From a bacterium (GTDB lineage Bacteria; Latescibacterota; UBA2968; UBA8231): a stretch of 5,681 nt of DNA. Each line of letters starts with the position of its first letter. Positions within the stretch are counted from its first letter, which is position 1. The position numbers were made by a program, and so were the translations under genes. Below are positions 5,200 through 5,681 of the stretch, one piece after another. The notes beneath the pieces are model-generated. The model had not been told where the DNA came from and made no database searches. It saw only the letters and a list, made by a program, of their open reading frames with translations. The stretch covers positions 1-5,681 of the forward strand of contig JAQCJA010000329.1 of assembly GCA_027593305.1 (NCBI GenBank), given 5' to 3'.

Positions 5200-5681
5200 T
5201 CAGGCAGCCTGCGCCACTTCGGTGCGCACCAACTGCCGGAAGGCCTGTTGCAGGCGCTCGTACACCGGCCGCTCGCCCGAGCCGACACACCGCCCCTGGA
5301 TTCTGGCGACGGGTAGAAGCTCCGCCCCGGTACCCGTGAGGAAACACTCGTCCGCGTTGTGCAGGTCATAGACGGCCAGGCTCTGTTCCCGACAGGGGAT
5401 GCCCTCGGTCCCGGCCAGTTCCATGACGACCTGACGTGTGATCCCATCGAGTGCGCCATCCAGTACCGGTGGCGTCAGCAACACGCCACCAACAACGATG
5501 AACAGATTGGCCACCGTCGCCTCGGCAACAAAGCCGTTGCGGTTGAGGATGACCGCTTCATCGGCGCCGGCGTGGTTGGCTTCGATACGGGCCATGATCT
5601 GGTTGAGGTAGTTCAGCGACTTGATGCGCGGATCCAGTTCATCGGCGGACAGACGGCGCGTGGCGGCAACGATGAGGCTGG
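5200..5681 (-). CDS. Class IV PLP-dependent aminotransferase (branched-chain / D-amino-acid transaminase family), C-terminal part
   Basis: The frame is open from the right window edge to the TGA at 5200-5202, giving 159 complete codons; the N-terminal domain lies outside. Numbering from the first complete codon (5679), the sequence holds the fold-type IV catalytic site: DPRIKSLNYLNQIMARIEA (16-34) with the Schiff-base Lys20 (codon 5622-5620), NGFVAEATVANLF (48-60) whose Glu53 contacts the PLP ring nitrogen, the LDGITRQVV phosphate-binding segment, and FLTGTGAELLPV with the conserved small hydroxyl residues. These enzymes move amino groups between branched-chain (or D-) amino acids and 2-oxoglutarate in the cytoplasm. 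IKSLNYLN recalls both IlvE-like branched-chain enzymes and D-alanine transaminase, so the substrate is not settled and no symbol is given. A Met at 5595 opens a shorter frame but is internal, since the catalytic Lys precedes it. Confidence 0.92.
   Translation of the reverse strand, partial: SLIVAATRRLSADELDPRIKSLNYLNQIMARIEANHAGADEAVILNRNGFVAEATVANLFIVVGGVLLTPPVLDGALDGITRQVVMELAGTEGIPCREQSLAVYDLHNADECFLTGTGAELLPVARIQGRCVGSGERPVYERLQQAFRQLVRTEVAQAA

Noticed and set aside
5200..5595. Taking the Met at 5595 as the start of the aminotransferase
   Set aside because: The frame continues upstream to the window edge and holds the catalytic-lysine motif (IKSLNYLN) before this Met, so the true start is outside the window.

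Overview
The window is GC-rich DNA (about 60-65% by eye), densely coding, from a diderm bacterium. The TonB-dependent outer-membrane receptor and two Sec-type signal peptides argue for an outer membrane. The taxon cannot be fixed from this sequence; nothing here is phage- or transposon-like, and there is no rRNA, tRNA or CRISPR array.

Layout, left to right. (1) Positions 1-489, minus strand: the first 163 codons of an RtcB-family RNA ligase, cut by the window edge. (2) Positions 490-660: a 171-nt divergent intergenic region with a perfect 15-bp palindrome overlapping a TTGACA hexamer. (3) Positions 661-1056, plus strand: a small stand-alone receiver-like protein with a TTG start and an excellent Shine-Dalgarno, apparently lacking the phospho-acceptor Asp. 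(4) Positions 1102-1135: a strong hairpin between convergent genes, a likely bidirectional terminator. (5) Positions 1154-4409, minus strand: a three-gene unit in the order TonB-dependent receptor, amidohydrolase-family hydrolase, small XRE/Cro-type regulator. The gaps are 26 nt and then a 1-nt stop/start overlap. (6) Positions 4498-5103, minus strand: a small secreted protein with a cohesin-like beta-sandwich pattern and its own promoter-like sequence. (7) Positions 5200-5681, minus strand: the C-terminal part of a class IV PLP aminotransferase (branched-chain/D-amino-acid transaminase fold), cut by the right edge.

How the genes may work together. The receptor, hydrolase and regulator trio looks like a small uptake-and-breakdown operon: the receptor imports a ligand (siderophore or other small molecule), the cytoplasmic hydrolase acts on it or on a product, and the small HTH protein may regulate the unit. 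The ligand and substrate cannot be read from sequence. The RtcB gene and the receiver-like gene share a regulatory region but have no obvious functional link.

No clearly new system was found. The points most worth a second look are: short tandem duplications at the 3' ends of three consecutive minus-strand genes (two inside the last codons, one supplying a stop codon); the degenerate receiver protein; the palindrome in the divergent promoter region; and the oddly spaced Shine-Dalgarno before the RtcB start.
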